In this document: positions 12,401-14,787 of the stretch, one piece after another | Layout of the letters: each line of letters opens with the position of its first letter | How positions within the stretch are numbered: position 1 is the first letter of the stretch | DNA from: Anaerolineales bacterium | GTDB lineage: Bacteria; Chloroflexota; Anaerolineae; Anaerolineales; Villigracilaceae | DNA: 14,787 bases | NCBI GenBank assembly: GCA_025938055.1 | Contig: JAICQC010000069.1 | Span: 1 to 14,787 of the forward strand | Direction of reading: 5' to 3' | Program-made: the position numbers and the translations under genes | Notes under the pieces: model-generated | What the model was told of the DNA's origin: nothing | The model's database searches: none | The model's input: the letters and a program-made list of their open reading frames with translations, nothing else

Positions 12401-12670
12401 ATGGAAAACGATAACACAATCCGACGTTTAAAAACTATTGAAGGACATCTGCGAGGCATCCTCCGCATGGTAGAGGAAGATGCCTATTGTATCGACATCA
12501 TCCGCCAGATCCAGGCGGTCGAGTCCGCTCTGAACAAGGTCAGCTCCAGAATCCTGGAGGACCACCTGAATTCGTGCGTGATCACGGCTATCCAGGGCGA
12601 CGACAAGAAGGAGCGCGAACGCGTCCTGAAGGAAATCACAGAAGTATTCGAGATGTCGACGAAAGTTTAA
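12401..12670 (+). CDS. csoR: Copper-sensing transcriptional repressor CsoR
   Basis: CsoR is an all-helical tetrameric repressor released from DNA when Cu(I) binds. The 89-residue product has the family start TIRRLKTIEGHLRGILRMVEED. The copper ligands are visible as C30 (AYCIDII), H55 and C59 (DHLNSC). Their spacing, 25 and 4, equals that of Mycobacterium tuberculosis CsoR (C36, H61, C65), which favours copper over the Ni/Co-sensing RcnR or sulfide-sensing CstR types. I chose ATG 12401, five bases after GAGG; an in-frame GTG at 12380 would add seven residues. It is the first gene of the operon and has a probable operator directly upstream. Confidence 0.92.
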   Translation: MENDNTIRRLKTIEGHLRGILRMVEEDAYCIDIIRQIQAVESALNKVSSRILEDHLNSCVITAIQGDDKKERERVLKEITEVFEMSTKV

Positions 12671-12762
12671 AAGGTAGTTGGTTGAGTAGGCCCATGCTCT
12701 TGCGGCGGGGCACACCGAAACCATCATGACAAAATATATATCAATCTAAGGAGATTTACGAC

Positions 12763-12981
12763 ATGACCACTGTTACTTATACCGTTCCTGCCATCCATTG
12801 TGGGCACTGCACCCATACGATCGAAATGGAAGTGGGCGAGCTGCAAGGCGTGCAATCTGTGAGTGCTGACCAGGCAACCAAGAAGGTTGTCATCAGCTTT
12901 GATACGCCAGCCAGCGAAGAAAAGATCAAGGCTTTACTGGTAGAGATCAACTATCCTGCTGAGGGTTTGATCTCTCTGTAA
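12763..12981 (+). CDS. copZ: Small heavy-metal-associated copper chaperone, CopZ-like
   Basis: The 72-residue product is a single heavy-metal-associated (HMA) domain. Its metal site is C13-G-H-C16 in PAIHCGHCTHTIEMEV, followed by the expected beta-alpha-beta pattern with GVQSV and KVVISFD. Such proteins bind Cu(I) with the two cysteines and pass it to a P-type ATPase or to CsoR. The usual M-x-C-x-x-C reads I-H-C-G-H-C here, so the preceding Met is replaced and two His flank the first Cys. AAGGAGA lies nine bases before the ATG. The gene is 92 bases after csoR and 48 bases before the ATPase, which supports co-transcription. Confidence 0.9.
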   Translation: MTTVTYTVPAIHCGHCTHTIEMEVGELQGVQSVSADQATKKVVISFDTPASEEKIKALLVEINYPAEGLISL

Positions 12982-13029
12982 ACCCTGTATCCTGAGACTT
13001 TTTAGCACTGTTATCTTAGCGAGACTTGA

Positions 13030-14787
13030 ATGTCAAATTCTTCGCATCAGGGACATCACGACCATAAAGCGATGGAACATGCAAATGAGCATTCCGCTCA
13101 CATGGACCATGCGGGGTCTGGCGCGCATGCAGCGCATACAGATCATACCGGACATGAGGAGATGTTTCGCAGGCGGTTCTGGGTCTCGCTACTGCTGAGT
13201 ATCCCGGTACTGCTTTACACGCCCATGCTGCAAATGTGGTTTGGGTTCCAGATGCCTGAATTCACCGGCAGCCAGTGGGTGGCGCCGCTGTTTTCTGTGA
13301 TCGTGTTTTTATATGGCGGCGTGCCATTCCTGCAAATGACGATTCCTGAGATCCGTAACCGCCAGCCGGGGATGATGTTGTTGATCTCACTAGCGATCTC
13401 AGTTTCATTTATTTACAGCATCGCAGCGATGTTTGTCAACCTCGGTGAAGGCTTTTTCTGGGAACTGGTGACATTAATTGACGTGATGTTGCTGGGGCAC
13501 TGGATCGAAATGCGCAGTGTCCGGCAGGCGTCGGGTGCGCTGGATGCGCTTGCAACATTGATGCCAGATACAGCTGAGCACATCATGCCGAACGGCAGCA
13601 TTCATTCGATGCCTGTCTCCATGCTCAAGCCGGACCACCTGGTGCTTGTCCGCCCCGGCGCGAGTGTACCGGCGGATGGCGTGGTCGAAGAAGGCGACTC
13701 GGATGTGAATGAGTCCATGGTCACAGGTGAGTCGAAGCCGGTCAAGAAAACGGCGGGGTCGAAGGTCATCGCCGGGACTATCAACGGCGATGGCAGCCTG
13801 CGGGTACGCGTCACAGCCACCGGCGAAGAGACTGCATTGGCTGGAATCATGCGTCTCGTACGCGACGCGCAGCAGAGCAAATCGAAAACACAGATCCTGG
13901 CGGATAAAGCCGCGGGCTGGCTGTTTTATCTGGCGATCGGTGTCGCGCTGGTGACCGCCATTCTCTGGACACTGTCAATCGGATTTAGCCTATTCACCCT
14001 ACAGCGAGTTGTCGCTGTTCTTGTCATCGCCTGTCCACACGCATTAGGGCTGGCGATTCCTCTGGTCGTGGCGATCAGCACCACATCTGCGGCGCAGAAC
14101 GGGATTCTGGTCCGGGACCGCCTGGCGCTCGAAGCCGCGCGGGAAATCGACGTGATTATCTTCGACAAGACCGGGACGCTGACGAAGGGCGAGCAGGGCG
14201 TGGTCGCCGTCAAAGTGGCAGACGGAATTGACGAAAATCAGGCGCTGGCACAAGCTGCGGCGCTCGAAGCAGACTCGGAACATATCATTGCGCGTGCAAT
14301 CTACAAGGCTGCGCAGGATAAGAACTTGCAACTCCCCAAGATCTCCGGATTCGAGGCGCTCAAAGGACGCGGGGTCCATGCCCGGGTCAATGGGACCTAT
14401 GCGTGGGTGGGGGGTCCGCGCTTGCTCGAGTCGCTGGATGTTCAGCCTGATTCGAAAATTACGGAGTTCTCAGCCTCTGCCGGCGCGAAGGGGCAGACCG
14501 TCGTTTATCTCGTCGAAGAGCAGAAGATTTCCGCTGCCATCGCGCTTGCCGATGTCATCCGCCCGGAAAGTCACGAAGCAGTGAAACGTTTGCGCGAGAT
14601 GAATCTACAGGTCGCTATGCTGACCGGTGACAGCAATGACGTTGCCAAAGCCGTTGCTGAGGAACTGGACATCGAACTGTACTTTGCGGAAGTGCTGCCC
14701 GAGCACAAGGATCAAAAGGTCATTGAACTGCAGCAGCAGGGCAAACGCGTCGCCATGGTGGGCGATGGCGTGAACGATGCGCCTGCA
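13030..14787 (+). CDS. copB: CopB-type copper-exporting P1B-3 ATPase, 3' end beyond the window
   Basis: Copper-translocating ATPase of the cytoplasmic membrane, 586 codons visible and still open at the last base. The N-terminus replaces HMA domains with a His-rich tail (12 His in the first 45 residues). Four membrane segments follow between about 50 and 160. The actuator motif TGES is at 232-235. The ion-binding motif is C335-P-H337, typical of the P1B-3 (CopB) class rather than the CPC of CopA. The phosphorylated aspartate is D379 in DKTGT, TGD is at 532-534, and GDGVNDAPA ends the window at 578-586. The usual SEHPLA reads S416-E-H-I-I-A, lacking the Pro of the HP dipeptide. The last membrane helices lie outside. 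The ATG at 13030 has only a weak ribosome-binding site. Confidence 0.93.
   Translation, partial: MSNSSHQGHHDHKAMEHANEHSAHMDHAGSGAHAAHTDHTGHEEMFRRRFWVSLLLSIPVLLYTPMLQMWFGFQMPEFTGSQWVAPLFSVIVFLYGGVPFLQMTIPEIRNRQPGMMLLISLAISVSFIYSIAAMFVNLGEGFFWELVTLIDVMLLGHWIEMRSVRQASGALDALATLMPDTAEHIMPNGSIHSMPVSMLKPDHLVLVRPGASVPADGVVEEGDSDVNESMVTGESKPVKKTAGSKVIAGTINGDGSLRVRVTATGEETALAGIMRLVRDAQQSKSKTQILADKAAGWLFYLAIGVALVTAILWTLSIGFSLFTLQRVVAVLVIACPHALGLAIPLVVAISTTSAAQNGILVRDRLALEAAREIDVIIFDKTGTLTKGEQGVVAVKVADGIDENQALAQAAALEADSEHIIARAIYKAAQDKNLQLPKISGFEALKGRGVHARVNGTYAWVGGPRLLESLDVQPDSKITEFSASAGAKGQTVVYLVEEQKISAAIALADVIRPESHEAVKRLREMNLQVAMLTGDSNDVAKAVAEELDIELYFAEVLPEHKDQKVIELQQQGKRVAMVGDGVNDAPA

Noticed and set aside
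12671..12762. Possible small gene or RNA between csoR and the copper chaperone
   Set aside because: Open frames here are shadows of csoR or lack ribosome-binding sites, and no convincing hairpin was found; it looks like an ordinary operon gap.

Overview
This window reads as chromosomal DNA of a bacterium, most likely a member of the Chloroflexota (Anaerolineae-like). The assignment is inference. It rests on the gene order S13-S11-S4-RpoA-L17-TruA-L13-S9, on small exported lipoproteins with Thr/Pro/Ala-rich linkers and a Trp-x-Asp-Gly-Cys-Leu-Gly motif that I associate with that phylum, and on promoters that sit directly against start codons. No mobile element, CRISPR array, tRNA or rRNA was recognised.

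Positions 1-4350 hold the distal end of the large ribosomal-protein operon, all on the + strand with short gaps: rpsM (3' end only), rpsK, rpsD, rpoA, rplQ, truA, rplM and rpsI. A 16-17 bp stem-loop closes it. A MazG-type nucleotide pyrophosphohydrolase follows, carrying what looks like a leftover piece of a tetrapyrrole-methylase-like domain at its N-terminus, then a strong intergenic hairpin.

Positions 5600-12265 are an exported-protein region. It has a 984-residue secreted M4-type zinc metallopeptidase on the - strand (propeptide, thermolysin-like core with an inserted PA domain, C-terminal jelly-roll-like domain). A long AT-rich intergenic region follows, then a membrane-anchored DsbA-like thiol oxidoreductase with a CPYC motif, a - strand lipoprotein, and two tandem paralogous + strand lipoproteins. 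The paralogous units include matching leaders and matching terminator cores. All three lipoproteins carry four cysteines besides the lipobox cysteine, so a neighbouring disulfide oxidase makes sense, though a functional link is inference.

Positions 12300-14787 are a copper-homeostasis operon: a promoter with an overlapping GC-rich pseudo-palindrome (probable CsoR operator), csoR with the Cys-His-Cys copper signature, a small CxxC copper chaperone, and a CopB-type P1B-3 ATPase with a His-rich N-terminus and CPH motif, cut off by the window end. CsoR should repress until copper binds; the chaperone and ATPase then buffer and export copper.

The best candidates for something undescribed are the duplicated two-domain lipoprotein family, the pair of TATAAT-N7-ATG leaderless starts, and the truncated methylase-MazG protein. 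I see no clear evidence of a wholly new multi-gene system.
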